Counted from the stretch's first letter, positions 14,591-24,177 are shown. The stretch: DNA of 33,484 bases from Candidatus Methylomirabilota bacterium (GCA_016207095.1 JACQQF010000078.1:1-33484), one strand, 5' to 3'. The notes: generated from the letters alone by a model not told the origin. Program-made: numbers and translations.

Positions 14591-17569
14591 ATGATGTCGG
14601 AGCCGACCGATACCGTCTCATCGGGCGCTGGCGCGATGGTTCAGGAGGGGCTGAACGCCGCTCAGCAGGCCGCCGTCACGCACGGCGATGGCCCACTCCT
14701 TGTCATCGCCGGCGCCGGGACTGGGAAGACCACCGTCATCGCCCATCGGATCGCCCACCTGATCAACAGCAAGCGGGCGCGGCCGGAGCAGGTGCTGGCC
14801 CTGACCTTTACCGAGAAGGCGGCGGCTGAGATGGAGCGGCGGGTGGACCTGCTGGTCCCGTACGGGTTCACCGACACCTGGATCTCCACCTTTCACGCCT
14901 TTGGGGACCGCATCCTTCGAGAGCATGCACTGGTGCTCGGGCTCAGCCCGGATTTCCGCGTTCTCACAGAGGCGGAGCAGGCGATCTTCCTTCAGGAACA
15001 TCTCTTCGATCTGCCGCTCGACTACTTTCGGCCGCTTGGCAATCCGATGAAGCATGTGCGCGCCCTGCTGCAACTGTTCAGCCGAGCCAAGGACGAAGAC
15101 ATTTCCCCCAGGGGGTATGCGGCCTTTGCGGAGCAACTGGAGCAGCAGACACTCGCCGCTCCCGATGATGACGTCCTAGCCGAACGGGCGCGGCGAGAGG
15201 TGGAGATCGCATGGATCTACCGGCGCTACCAGGAGCTGATGGCCCGGGAGGGGAAGCTCGACTTCGGGGACCTGATGACGAAAACGCTCACGCTCCTTCG
15301 CGAACACCCGCTGGTCCTGCAGCGGATGCAAGAGCGATTTCGGTATGTTCTGGTCGATGAGTTCCAGGATACCAATTACGCGCAGCTCCAGATCGTCAAG
15401 CTGCTTGCCGCCACACATCGGAATGTCACCGTGGTGGGCGACGATGACCAATCCATCTTCAAGTTCCGGGGGGCTTCGATCAGTAATATCCTGAACTTCA
15501 GAGAAGAGTTTCCAGAGTCACACACGGTCGTCCTCGTCGAGAACTACCGCTCGACCCCGGCCATCCTTGATGCGGCCTACCGCCTGATCCAACATAACAA
15601 TCCGGATCGGCTTGAGTACCGGGAAGGAGTGGACAAGCGGCTCCGACCTCAGAATGCCGAAGGACCGGTTGTAGAGAGCGTGGCCTTCCAGACCTATCAG
15701 GAGGAGGCCGACTGGGTCGCCGGAAAGATCGAGGAGCTGGTCGAGGCGAAGGCGTGTCCGCCGGGCGACATCGCCATCTTGGTCCGCAGAAACAGCGACG
15801 CCGATCCGTTTCTGCGAGCACTGAACATGAAGGGGATTCCATGGAGCTTCAGCGGGGCGAAGGGCCTGTACGACAGGGAAGAGATACGGCTCGTCGTCTC
15901 GTTCCTCCGGCTGCTGGCTGACCCACAGGACTCCCTGAGCCTTTTTCATCTGGCCGGTTCCGAGATCTACGGGATGCCAGGGGTTGATCTGACCCTCTGT
16001 AACGCCTATGCGAGGCGGAAGCATCGAAGCCTCTACGAAGTGCTGCTCGATGTGACGAAACGACCCGGTAGTGTTCCGGAGCTCTCCGCGCTCTCGCCGG
16101 AGGGGATCGCCACCGCCACCGCTCTCTTGGGGGACCTCGACCGCTATCTCAGGAAGGCGACCCTGGAGCCGACCGGACGGGTCCTGTACGAGTTTCTCAT
16201 GGAGCGCCCCGGCTATGGCAAGCGGCTGGTCCGTTCGACCTCTCCCCGCGATCATCAACGGGTCGGGAATTTGGCGGCGTTCTTCGGCCTCGTTCAACGG
16301 TTCGGCGAGGTGGCGCCTCAGGACCGCGTGGCCGGCTTCGTCCCGTATCTCACGATGCTGATCGAGGCGGGGGAGGACCCCCCAATTGCGGAGGGCGAGG
16401 AAGCGGGAGACGCGGTTCAGGTCCTGACCTTGCACAAGGCTAAGGGGCTGGAGTTCGAGGCGGTCTTTCTCGCCGGCTTGGTTGAAAAGCGGTTTCCCTC
16501 GGTGGACCGGAAGGATGCGATCCCGCTCCCAGACGAGCTGATCAAGGACCATCTGCCGTCAGGCGACTTTCACCTGCAGGAGGAGCGTCGGCTGTTCTAC
16601 GTCGGCGTGACCCGGGCGAGGCGGCACCTCTTCCTGACGCGAGCCAGGGATTATGGGACCAAGCGGGAGTGGAAGCGGAGCCGCTTCGTGGCGGAGGCGC
16701 TGGCGCTGCCGAAGGAACACGAGGAACACCCCTGGCGTGCGGCGCCCGATGCGGCCATCGCCCGTGCCGCGCCGCCGCCCGAGGGCGAGGCGGCCCTGCC
16801 CGCACAGCCTGACGCGCCCCTCAACCTCTCCCACTATAAGATCGACGACTACCTGACCTGCCCGCTGAAATACAAGTACGTCCACATCCTGCGGGTGCCC
16901 GTCCTGCGGGATCAGGCGGTCGCCTATGGCGCCGCACTGCACCGGGCTGTTCAGGCGTACAATAATCGGCGCCTTCAGGGGCTGACGATGTCTTCTCAGG
17001 AGCTGATCGACGCCTTCGAAGCCCACTGGGTCAATGAGGGGTTCATCTCGCGGGAGCACGAGGAGGCGCGGCTTCGGGAGGGCCGTGACGCCCTGGCCCA
17101 ATTTCACGCCTTTGCCGAGGGCGGCGAGCCGCCTACGTTCGTCGAGAAGAAGTTCCGGTTCCAGATCGGTCAGGACACGGTCACCGGCTTCCTGGACCGG
17201 GTTGACGAGCGGGACGGCGAGGTGGCGATTATCGACTATAAGTCGTCAATGGTCCGGGATCAGAAAGAAGCGGGAAAAGAGGCCCGGGAGAGCCAGCAAC
17301 TCGCCCTATACGCCCTGGCCTACCGGGAGTCGGTCAGCCGGTTGCCCGATCGGGTCGAGCTGCACTTTCTGACCCCGGGTGGCGTCGTGGTAGGAAGGGC
17401 TCTCAAGGCAGAGAAGGAGCTCGACCGGGCGACTGACCGGATCAGAGCGGCGGCGACTGGGATCCGGGCCGGGCTGTTTCAGGCGACGCCCAGTCCATGG
17501 GTCTGCGGCTTCTGCGCCTTCAGGACGATTTGCCCTGCAACCGCCTGGACAGGGGAACGCGAGGGATGA
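14591..17569 (+). CDS. UvrD/Rep-type helicase fused to an AddB-like Fe-S nuclease domain
   Basis: A 992-residue superfamily-1A helicase-nuclease for DNA end processing or repair. Helicase motifs in order: GAGTGKTT near residue 41, FTEKAAAEM, DEFQDTN with D256, GDDDQSIFKFRGA, VENYRST, LTLHKAKGLEF and FYVGVTRARRHL. After about residue 740 comes a PD-(D/E)xK nuclease domain: GAALHRAVQAY, FLDRVDE, then IIDYKSS with D882 and K884, and QLALYALAY. Four cysteines, C757 and C972-x2-C975-x5-C981, match the 4Fe-4S staple of AddB-type nucleases. This puts helicase and Fe-S nuclease in one chain. The stop overlaps the next gene as ATGA, so the two are coupled. Confidence 0.93.
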   Translation: MMSEPTDTVSSGAGAMVQEGLNAAQQAAVTHGDGPLLVIAGAGTGKTTVIAHRIAHLINSKRARPEQVLALTFTEKAAAEMERRVDLLVPYGFTDTWISTFHAFGDRILREHALVLGLSPDFRVLTEAEQAIFLQEHLFDLPLDYFRPLGNPMKHVRALLQLFSRAKDEDISPRGYAAFAEQLEQQTLAAPDDDVLAERARREVEIAWIYRRYQELMAREGKLDFGDLMTKTLTLLREHPLVLQRMQERFRYVLVDEFQDTNYAQLQIVKLLAATHRNVTVVGDDDQSIFKFRGASISNILNFREEFPESHTVVLVENYRSTPAILDAAYRLIQHNNPDRLEYREGVDKRLRPQNAEGPVVESVAFQTYQEEADWVAGKIEELVEAKACPPGDIAILVRRNSDADPFLRALNMKGIPWSFSGAKGLYDREEIRLVVSFLRLLADPQDSLSLFHLAGSEIYGMPGVDLTLCNAYARRKHRSLYEVLLDVTKRPGSVPELSALSPEGIATATALLGDLDRYLRKATLEPTGRVLYEFLMERPGYGKRLVRSTSPRDHQRVGNLAAFFGLVQRFGEVAPQDRVAGFVPYLTMLIEAGEDPPIAEGEEAGDAVQVLTLHKAKGLEFEAVFLAGLVEKRFPSVDRKDAIPLPDELIKDHLPSGDFHLQEERRLFYVGVTRARRHLFLTRARDYGTKREWKRSRFVAEALALPKEHEEHPWRAAPDAAIARAAPPPEGEAALPAQPDAPLNLSHYKIDDYLTCPLKYKYVHILRVPVLRDQAVAYGAALHRAVQAYNNRRLQGLTMSSQELIDAFEAHWVNEGFISREHEEARLREGRDALAQFHAFAEGGEPPTFVEKKFRFQIGQDTVTGFLDRVDERDGEVAIIDYKSSMVRDQKEAGKEARESQQLALYALAYRESVSRLPDRVELHFLTPGGVVVGRALKAEKELDRATDRIRAAATGIRAGLFQATPSPWVCGFCAFRTICPATAWTGEREG

Positions 17570-18183
17570 AGATCGGCATCGATATCGACGACGTCCTGGC
17601 AGATTCCCTGCCGTACTACACGAGGGCCTTCAATCAGCGCTTCGGCCTCCAGATCGAGCTCGCCGACGCCGCGTGGCGGATCCTCGACAGGTGTCCCTGG
17701 ATTCCTCGTCAAGAGGCCCACGACTTCTTCTCGGAGCTGATCGAAGCCGGTTTCTTCTCATCCCGCCCCCTCTTGCCAGGGGCCAAGGAAGCTGTGGAAT
17801 CTCTGGCCGAAGACGGGCATCGCCTGTACATCATCACCGGCCGCGCGCCCCAAGACGAGGCGATCACCAGGAGCTGGCTGACCCATGTTGGGCTGCTGTC
17901 CCGCTTCGAAGCCGTCATGCATAAGGCACGCGAGCCGGTGGGTCGCCACAAGTCGGGAGCCGCATCCGAATTGCAGCTTGATGTCTTCATCGAGGATGAG
18001 CTGGCGGTGGCGACCGCCGTCGCGGAGACGGCCATCCCGGTCTTGCTGTTCGACCATCCCTGGAATCAGGGGCTTCTACCGGGCAATGTATGCCGCGTCC
18101 GCTCCTGGGCCGAGGCGCTGATCCAAATCGCTCATCTCAACGGGGGTGGGGGGAAGGAACGCGCCGGGAACAATCCGGTCTAA
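17566..18183 (+). CDS. HAD-type 5'(3')-deoxyribonucleotidase-like protein (NT5C family)
   Basis: A 205-residue HAD phosphatase. Motif I is GIDIDDVLADS with both catalytic aspartates, motif II is YIITGR, and motif IV is FIEDE. NT5C-like enzymes remove phosphate from nucleotides, but substrates of bacterial members vary and are not predictable here. The start is ATG 17566, overlapping the helicase stop (ATGA) and preceded by GAGGG. Coupling with a DNA helicase-nuclease suggests a link with nucleotide handling during repair, which is inference. Confidence 0.85.
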   Translation: MKIGIDIDDVLADSLPYYTRAFNQRFGLQIELADAAWRILDRCPWIPRQEAHDFFSELIEAGFFSSRPLLPGAKEAVESLAEDGHRLYIITGRAPQDEAITRSWLTHVGLLSRFEAVMHKAREPVGRHKSGAASELQLDVFIEDELAVATAVAETAIPVLLFDHPWNQGLLPGNVCRVRSWAEALIQIAHLNGGGGKERAGNNPV

Positions 18184-18259
18184 ACTGATTGTCCCCGACC
18201 TATAACGAACTGCTACAGCTTCAGAGAGGGAAGGAAGGGGATGGTTCGGGGAGGTTTAG

Positions 18260-19468
18260 TTGTCTCCCGATAGCCTGTCAATTATTTTCGGAAGACCGGT
18301 CCCGACGATGTGGGTGCCCTGGCTCGTTATCCTATTTGTTGTCTTGACCCTATTGCTGGCAGCGGCGCTCCTCGTCTTGCTGCGAGGGCGGCGAGGACAG
18401 GATCGCTTGGTCGAGGCGCTGGCAACCGGGTTTCAGAAGGGCTTGGGTGAGTTGACCGAAAAGCTCAGCCTTCTCGCCGCTGAAACCCAGGTGATCGCTC
18501 GGCAGCAGGAGAGCCTTCGCGGGCAGGCGCAGGACACGGAGCGCGGGCTCCAATCGCTGGAGACCAAGATGGTGGAGACGACCGCGGTTGCTCGCAGTGG
18601 TCTTGCTCAGACGCTGGCGCAGGTACAGGAGAGCTTGCAAACCAATCTTGTGTCGGCGCAGACAACCCTTCGCCATGAGATCACCCAGACCCGAGAGCTC
18701 GTGGCTCAGGTGAAGTCGGCGGAGGAGGTCCGGGAGACGGCAGCGCGGCAAGCCTTCGAGTCGTTGAGACGGTTAGAGCACGTGATCACAGGGACGAAGA
18801 GCCGGGGCACGGCCGGCGAGAATATCCTCGAAGGGATCCTCGCCCAGTTGCCGCCCGAGCTCCGCGAGACGAATCTCACCATCAACAACAAAGTCGTGGA
18901 GTTCGCCTTCCGGCTGCCGAACGACAAGGTGCTCCCCATCGATAGTAAGTGGCCGAGCATGGCCGAATTGGAGAAGCTGGCGGACACCGACGACCCTGAG
19001 GCCCGCCGCCCGCTCATCGAGGCGATTCGTGGCGAAGTAAGAAAGAAGGTCAAGGAGGCGGCGAAATACCTCGATCCTGAACGGACGATCCACCTCGGCG
19101 TGGTGGTCGTGCCCGATGCCGTATTCGATCTTTGCTTTGAGGTGCACGTGGATGCGTTTAAACAGGGGATTGTGATCGTGAGCTACAGCCAGACGCTCCC
19201 CTATCTGCTCTCTCTGCTTCAGGTGGTCATACGATTCTCGGCCAAGATCGACGCGGCACGGCTCAGCTCGGCCCTTAGAACCATCGCCGACGCCCTGGAG
19301 AAAATGGAGGGCGAGGTCGAGGGCCGGCTGGCGAGATCGTTGACCCAGCTTGAGAATAGCAGAGGTGAGCTTCGCGCCCAATTATCAAGGGCCAGGCAAG
19401 GGGCCGGAAGCCTTTACCTCGGGGGGGAGGGTGGCGAGGCACGTCCCGGCCTGACCCCGGAAGGCTGA
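18260..19468 (+). CDS. rmuC: DNA recombination protein RmuC
   Basis: A 402-residue membrane-anchored protein. A transmembrane helix (about residues 16-43) is followed by a long coiled coil (about 50-165) and the RmuC nuclease-like domain, with GTAGENILEGIL, then FAFRLPNDKVLPIDSKWP, then YAVF-like PDAVFDL. RmuC limits DNA inversions and rearrangements in E. coli and the domain resembles restriction endonuclease folds. The start is TTG 18260, with GGGGAGG 5 nt upstream; ATG 18308 is an alternative that would keep the membrane helix. It lies 76 nt after the nucleotidase gene. Confidence 0.93.
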   Translation: MSPDSLSIIFGRPVPTMWVPWLVILFVVLTLLLAAALLVLLRGRRGQDRLVEALATGFQKGLGELTEKLSLLAAETQVIARQQESLRGQAQDTERGLQSLETKMVETTAVARSGLAQTLAQVQESLQTNLVSAQTTLRHEITQTRELVAQVKSAEEVRETAARQAFESLRRLEHVITGTKSRGTAGENILEGILAQLPPELRETNLTINNKVVEFAFRLPNDKVLPIDSKWPSMAELEKLADTDDPEARRPLIEAIRGEVRKKVKEAAKYLDPERTIHLGVVVVPDAVFDLCFEVHVDAFKQGIVIVSYSQTLPYLLSLLQVVIRFSAKIDAARLSSALRTIADALEKMEGEVEGRLARSLTQLENSRGELRAQLSRARQGAGSLYLGGEGGEARPGLTPEG

Positions 19469-19481
19469 GTAATGGTGACGC

Positions 19482-20423
19482 GTGGTAAAGAAGGTCCTCG
19501 GTAGCCTTTCTCAGAGTAGACACTCCGTCGATCGGCGATTGAAGATCGGGATTATCCTGAACCTTGTCTTCGCCCTCGCCGAATTCATCGCAGGCCTGGC
19601 CGCCGGCAGCCTCGCCCTCGTGGGCGATGCCTGGCATAACTTCGGCGACGTCATCGCCCTGGCCCTTTCGTGGGTGGCGCTCCGACAGGCGGAGCGCCCT
19701 GCCACGGGGCGCAAGACCTTCGGCTATCACCGGGCCAGCATCCTGGCCGCACTGGGCAATGGGCTCGCCCTCATCGGCATCACGTTGTGGCTCTTTTACG
19801 AGGCGATCCAGCGTCTCAGGCAGCCGGAGCTGCCGGAGGGCGCCGTAATGATGGCGGTAGCCGGTGCAGGGTTCCTGATGAATCTCGCGGTGGCGGTCTC
19901 GCTGAAGCGTTCGACCAGAGACATCAGCATCCGGAGCGCCTATTTACACCTGATGAGCGATGCCTTCGTGTCCCTGGGCGTCGTAGCGGCCGGCGGTGTC
20001 ATTCTGCTCACCGGCTGGAGCCTGATCGATCCACTTCTCAGCCTTGTCATCGGGGTGCTGATCCTGGTCGGATCATGGGACATCGTGATGGAGGCGCTAC
20101 ATGTATTGATGGAGGGCGTTCCGCGGGGGGTTGACGTGGATCGTGTCCTGGATGCGATGCGAGGTCTGCCCGAGGTCAAGGATACGCACGATCTGCACGT
20201 CTGGAGTCTCAGCTCCCATGTCTACGCCTTAAGCTGCCACATCCAGGTGGCCGACCTTCCGGTCAGCGAAGGGACCCAGCTGCTCGATCGGATCAGCCGG
20301 ATGCTGAAAGAACGGTTCGGCATCGCCCACACCACCATCCAGCTCGAAGCCGAGGCCTGCCCGCCCCAGGATGTCTGCACCCTGAACACCAGGGCCGAGA
20401 CAGCCTCTCCAAGACATCGCTAA
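19482..20423 (+). CDS. Cation diffusion facilitator (zinc/cobalt/cadmium exporter)
   Basis: A 313-residue inner-membrane metal/proton antiporter of the CzcD/ZitB type. Six hydrophobic helices carry the metal-site pairs H-x3-D in DAWHNFGD (helix 2) and H-x3-D in HLMSDAFVS (helix 5). A cytosolic ferredoxin-like domain follows (VKDTHDLHVWSLSSH, then HTTIQLE). The start is GTG 19482. The gene ends 9 nt from the stop of the convergent membrane-protein gene, with no terminator between them. Confidence 0.93.
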   Translation: MVKKVLGSLSQSRHSVDRRLKIGIILNLVFALAEFIAGLAAGSLALVGDAWHNFGDVIALALSWVALRQAERPATGRKTFGYHRASILAALGNGLALIGITLWLFYEAIQRLRQPELPEGAVMMAVAGAGFLMNLAVAVSLKRSTRDISIRSAYLHLMSDAFVSLGVVAAGGVILLTGWSLIDPLLSLVIGVLILVGSWDIVMEALHVLMEGVPRGVDVDRVLDAMRGLPEVKDTHDLHVWSLSSHVYALSCHIQVADLPVSEGTQLLDRISRMLKERFGIAHTTIQLEAEACPPQDVCTLNTRAETASPRHR

Positions 20424-20432
20424 CCACCCCAC

Positions 20433-20945
20433 TCAGGCTGTTCCAAGATCTTCGGTGTAGGTGCTGCGTGCCTTCAGGCACACGGTGAGCAGGACAGCTA
20501 TGATCAGCACGGCCATGGTTGTCTGGAGGAGAATGAAAGCCCCGATCTTGTAATAGGCGAACATGGGATGTACAAATCGGGTCAGCCAACCTGCGGCCTC
20601 GTCGGAGATGGCGGACAGGAAGGTCAGGTGGATCAGCCAGAACTTGACCTGAGGCGTGAGGGGGACAAACAGCACAAGGTGACTCAGCGTCAGGATGAAG
20701 ATACCCATCGCCAGGAGATGGAAATGGCTGATCTCGAGCAAGACCTTGTAGCTGCGGGGCAGCATGAACTGCGCCTCGGATCCCCTGTAGAAGGTGACGA
20801 CGGACTCGTAATGAAGCCCCATCTGATTAAAGAAGAGCAAGGTGTTGGTGAGCCAAAGCCCGGCACTGTAGAAGAGAAACCACAGAATGATGAAACGAAG
20901 GAGACGGTTCTGGGTCCACTCCCCCGTGACGACGAAACGCATCAT
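20433..20945 (-). CDS. Four-helix integral membrane protein linked to an FMN-binding protein
   Basis: A 170-residue protein with four hydrophobic segments (about residues 17-38, 72-92, 98-115 and 130-158). Histidines in or near helices (EISHFHLLAMG, SHLVLF, RFVHPMF) are placed where heme or quinone ligands could sit. I do not recognise a named family. It overlaps the FMN-binding gene by 4 nt (ATGA), so the two products probably work together, possibly with this one passing electrons across the inner membrane. That role is inference. Confidence 0.8.
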   Translation of the reverse strand: MMRFVVTGEWTQNRLLRFIILWFLFYSAGLWLTNTLLFFNQMGLHYESVVTFYRGSEAQFMLPRSYKVLLEISHFHLLAMGIFILTLSHLVLFVPLTPQVKFWLIHLTFLSAISDEAAGWLTRFVHPMFAYYKIGAFILLQTTMAVLIIAVLLTVCLKARSTYTEDLGTA

Positions 20946-21490
20946 CCTCCTCCTTTTGCGATCAACACCTGATAGAGGGCCAGAACCTTGCGGACCGACT
21001 CGGTCATCGCCCGAGCGGTCAAGGTCGCCCCGGTGATTCCGGCGATCCTTCCTCCCACCCGGAGGTCAGGGATGAGCTTTGCCTGATCGAACTGTTTGAG
21101 CCAGCGTTCATTCGGGAGATATTCCAGGGGTTCATAGAAGGCCAGGATGAGTGTAGAGGCCACCCGCCCTTCCGGGGAGAGCACCACCATGACGGCCTCG
21201 GGAAGGGTGCGGACGTTGTGGACATCGATCATAGCATAGCCGAGCGGTTTTTGGCCTCGCTTTCCAATATACAGTGTTACGAGCTTGGAATCCAGCCGAG
21301 TGCGTGCGAGGGTCTCGACCTGCTTCTGCTGGTCGTCCGTCAGAAAAAACGTCTGCTTGTCGATGACATCGGCCTCCGGGAACGCCGCCCGGAGGGCCTC
21401 CTCCTTGGCATAAAACACCTTGGCGACGAGGCCAGCGGGTGCGCAGAGGTGCAAGACAAGTAGGAAGGTCAGGCCCGCCAGGGCGCGCAT
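20942..21490 (-). CDS. Exported FMN-binding domain protein (ApbE substrate)
   Basis: The start is taken as ATG 21490, preceded by GATGAGGAGTGAC, giving a signal peptide (RALAGLTFLLVLHLCAPAG) and about 182 residues; a longer frame begins inside an intergenic palindrome. Near the C-terminus GITGATLTARA holds the (S/T)GAT flavinylation motif, whose last Thr receives FMN from ApbE through a phosphoester bond. ApbE is encoded two genes upstream in the same cluster. This makes the protein an extracytosolic one- or two-electron carrier. The upstream gene is the coiled-coil porin and the downstream one a membrane protein. Confidence 0.88.
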   Translation of the reverse strand: MRALAGLTFLLVLHLCAPAGLVAKVFYAKEEALRAAFPEADVIDKQTFFLTDDQQKQVETLARTRLDSKLVTLYIGKRGQKPLGYAMIDVHNVRTLPEAVMVVLSPEGRVASTLILAFYEPLEYLPNERWLKQFDQAKLIPDLRVGGRIAGITGATLTARAMTESVRKVLALYQVLIAKGGG

Positions 21491-21526
21491 GTCACTCCTC
21501 ATCGGGATCGACAGTAACTCCCACAC

Positions 21527-21572
21527 CTTCACCCTCTCCCCCTCGGAGGGGGGAGAGGGGTTGGGTGAGGGG
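21527..21572. repeat. Intergenic palindrome CCCTCTCCCCC / GGGGGAGAGGG
   Basis: An 11-bp perfect stem (21532-21542 with 21549-21559) followed by TTGGGTGAGGGG. This matches a palindromic intergenic sequence that I recall in many unrelated bacterial genomes. It lies between the porin stop and the FMN-binding gene and could act as a terminator or mRNA-stabilising hairpin. Confidence 0.65.
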
Positions 21573-21585
21573 GAAATCGCTCCGG

Positions 21586-23025
21586 CTAAAAGATGAAGCC
21601 GAAGCCGACGTTGAACTCGTCGGCGATCTGTCCCGCCGACGCCTCGAGGTTGCGATAGTCCAGCTTGACTACCACGTTAGGGATCGGTTTGAAGCTCAGG
21701 CCCGCGTTGATCACTCTGATGTCCCGTGATCTGTCGGGGGTGAAGCCAGCAGGGACGTCGGCCTGCGTATCGAGCCGCTCGAATCGGAGGAACGGGGACA
21801 GCGACATGTCGGTCCCGGGGAGGATGAGCGGCAGGATGTCATAGGCGACCTCCGCGTAGCCTCCCACGATCCGGCTGCTGATGGGGCCATTGGCCCCGAG
21901 GGCGGCGCTCAGGACTTCGGCGTCGCCGATGTGCCCCTGGGCGAACAGCGCGCGGAGCTGCAGCCCTCGATACTGATACTGGCCATGGAACTCGAAGAGC
22001 GTGAGGTTTGCATCGATCTTCTTCCCCGCGAACAGTTGATCCTGTCCGGTGTTGCCCCAGAACACCGAGCCCCCTACCTGGAGGCCCGGGATCGGGGTGT
22101 AATCGAGGCGGGCCGTCCAGGCCAAGTCCTCGAGCAGGGCTCGGTTCCCCGACTGCCGGGCTGCTCGGATATTGGTCTTGGAGAAGCCGTTGGCGTTCAA
22201 ACTGTTTGTGACATAGGTCCGGTAGGTCAGCCCCGGCAGGATCGTGCCGTGAAGCCCCACCCCAAGCTCCCGCCAGGTGGTCGGGATGATCCGTTGCTCC
22301 ACCTCCGGGCGGAGGTTGCCGAAGTAAAAGGGAGGCTCGTGGACCTCGTTGAGGAATCCCATCGGCATCAGGACCAGTCCCGTTCTGATGTTCGCCTGCT
22401 CGGTCAGGAGGAAGTCCAGGGTGGCGAACTCGATCTCCACATCGCCCGCGCCGGCGCTCACCGTGGGGCCCACCTTTGCGTGCTCGTACTCGATCTCCGA
22501 GTTCAGGATGATTCGGTCCGAGAACTTGTACCCGATATAGGTGACGAACCGGACCAGGTCGCCGACATTGCTCCTCTTGCTCGGCCCCTCGTTGTCGCCG
22601 ACGAAGAAGATGGCGCTGGCCTCGCCGTAGCCGCCGATCGAAAGCCCTCTCGGCATCTGGTAGACCTTCGAGGCCGCCGGACCCAGGCCGTAGAGGCTCT
22701 TGTACTCGACCGTTTCAGGTAGGGTGAACTTGCTCTTGAGCGTCTCCATCTCCTCTGCGAGGATCCCCGTCTTCCGCTCCTGTTCTTCTCGCCGCTTCGC
22801 CTGCTCTTGTTGAGCCTCGGCCTCCTTGATCGCCTTTTCCTTCTGAGCGGTCTCGATCTCTTTCACCCGCCGATCTTGTTCTTGCTTTTCTAGTTTCAGG
22901 CCTTCGATTTGCGTCTGAATCTCTTTCAACTGTCTTTCCAGATCACCCAATGTCGCCGCGACCGTCATGCTGGACGAGGCGATCACGACCATCAAGGCAG
23001 CAATCAGATAGCGCAACAGTTTCAC
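21586..23025 (-). CDS. Outer-membrane porin with N-terminal coiled coil
   Basis: A 479-residue protein. A signal peptide (residues 1-24) is followed by a long charged coiled coil (about 27-95, rich in Glu, Gln and Lys) and then a beta-barrel with alternating aromatic strands, ending in FGFIF, the usual C-terminal Phe for outer-membrane assembly. It resembles phosphate-selective or other coiled-coil porins, but the substrate is not predictable. The start is GTG 23025, with GGGGGAGG just upstream. It lies between apbE and the FMN-binding gene, suggesting that it passes electron donors, acceptors or metals for the flavin module. Confidence 0.85.
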   Translation of the reverse strand: MKLLRYLIAALMVVIASSSMTVAATLGDLERQLKEIQTQIEGLKLEKQEQDRRVKEIETAQKEKAIKEAEAQQEQAKRREEQERKTGILAEEMETLKSKFTLPETVEYKSLYGLGPAASKVYQMPRGLSIGGYGEASAIFFVGDNEGPSKRSNVGDLVRFVTYIGYKFSDRIILNSEIEYEHAKVGPTVSAGAGDVEIEFATLDFLLTEQANIRTGLVLMPMGFLNEVHEPPFYFGNLRPEVEQRIIPTTWRELGVGLHGTILPGLTYRTYVTNSLNANGFSKTNIRAARQSGNRALLEDLAWTARLDYTPIPGLQVGGSVFWGNTGQDQLFAGKKIDANLTLFEFHGQYQYRGLQLRALFAQGHIGDAEVLSAALGANGPISSRIVGGYAEVAYDILPLILPGTDMSLSPFLRFERLDTQADVPAGFTPDRSRDIRVINAGLSFKPIPNVVVKLDYRNLEASAGQIADEFNVGFGFIF

Positions 23026-23070
23026 GTCCTCCCCCTTTTGACTCCTTGGTTACCTGTCTGTGTGAGTAGA

Positions 23071-24177
23071 TCAGCGCTCAAGCTCGGCCGAGCGATCCAG
23101 AAGCTCCACCCGGCCACGAAGTCCCGGCGTAATGTGAACCGAGACCTTCCCTGGATGGCGAGCGAGAGGGTGGACCACGATCCCTTCGACCCCGCTCACC
23201 GATTGTATGAACGCCATCGCGCCTGCCCCGTGGATCATGGCGGCGGTCGCCAGGCCGTCGGCGCGCATCGCGCTCCTTGCGATGATGGTCGCGCTCAGTG
23301 CGCTATCCGCTGGCGTTCCGGTTCGAGGGTGTACCAGATGGCCGTAACGCAGCCCGCCAACGGTGAAGTAGCGAAAGTAATTTCCGGATGTCGCCGCAGC
23401 CTCATCCTCGACCAGAACCGAGAGCAACAGCCTCGAAGGCGCGAGAGGATGCCGCAGGCCGATCCTCCAGACACCCCCATCCCGGCTGCGGCCGATGACT
23501 CGAAGGTCGCCCCCCGCATCGACCAAACCACTGTACACCCCGCACTGCTTGAGGGCCTGCGCTGCGACGTCAACAGCATATCCTTTGGCGATCCCCCCCA
23601 GATCGATGCCCATCCCGGGATGTTGTAGCTGAACGCTGCGGCTGTTGGGGTCAACAGAAAGGCCACTATGAGCCACCAAGTCGAGGGTTGCCTCGATCTC
23701 CCGCGATGATGGAAGTCGGCCTTCCTTCGTCCTGCAGTGCCAAAGCTGCATCAACGGGTGGATGGTGACGTCTAATGCCCCGCCACTCATCTGCGCTATC
23801 TCCTTGGCCTCTGAAAGCACACCGAAGGTCTCCTCCCCGACCGGGACGGCGAGTGTGGCGGCCGAACGGTTCACCAGACTGATCTCACTGTCGGGCCGAA
23901 ACGTACTCATCAGACGATCCACGTCCATCATTCGGCGAAGTCCGGTCTCGATCGCCTCCCTCGCGATTGAGAGGTCAGGATGATTCGCCTCAACCTCCAC
24001 AACCGTGCCCATCAGGAGACGGCCGAGCGTGAGCGTCCGTATCTTCGAGTTGCTCCATGCCCTGTTCGGTGAGAGGAGTCCGAAAAGCGTCCCCACAGTG
24101 CCTCCCGCGATTGCCATGAGGAAGCGTCTTCGGCTGAGGCCGAACTCGTCAAGGATCGGCAGATCGCGATCGATCAT
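23071..24177 (-). CDS. apbE: FAD:protein FMN transferase
   Basis: ApbE moves FMN from FAD onto a Thr of FMN-binding-domain proteins outside the cytoplasm. A twin-arginine signal (SRRRFLMAIAGG) suggests folded export. Family motifs are MGTVVEVEA, DVTIHPLMQLW, GIDLGGIAKGYAVD, VDAGGDLRVIGR, HPRTGTPAD and ADGLATAAMIHGA. The start is taken as ATG 24177 (368 residues), with GTGAGGGA 8 nt upstream; a GTG at 24192 is also open but lies within that ribosome site. The cognate substrate is in the same cluster. Confidence 0.93.
   Translation of the reverse strand: MIDRDLPILDEFGLSRRRFLMAIAGGTVGTLFGLLSPNRAWSNSKIRTLTLGRLLMGTVVEVEANHPDLSIAREAIETGLRRMMDVDRLMSTFRPDSEISLVNRSAATLAVPVGEETFGVLSEAKEIAQMSGGALDVTIHPLMQLWHCRTKEGRLPSSREIEATLDLVAHSGLSVDPNSRSVQLQHPGMGIDLGGIAKGYAVDVAAQALKQCGVYSGLVDAGGDLRVIGRSRDGGVWRIGLRHPLAPSRLLLSVLVEDEAAATSGNYFRYFTVGGLRYGHLVHPRTGTPADSALSATIIARSAMRADGLATAAMIHGAGAMAFIQSVSGVEGIVVHPLARHPGKVSVHITPGLRGRVELLDRSAELER

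Noticed and set aside
15518-16552. Long minus-strand frame opposite the helicase gene
   Set aside because: Antisense shadow of a gene with all helicase motifs; no recognisable domain or ribosome site.
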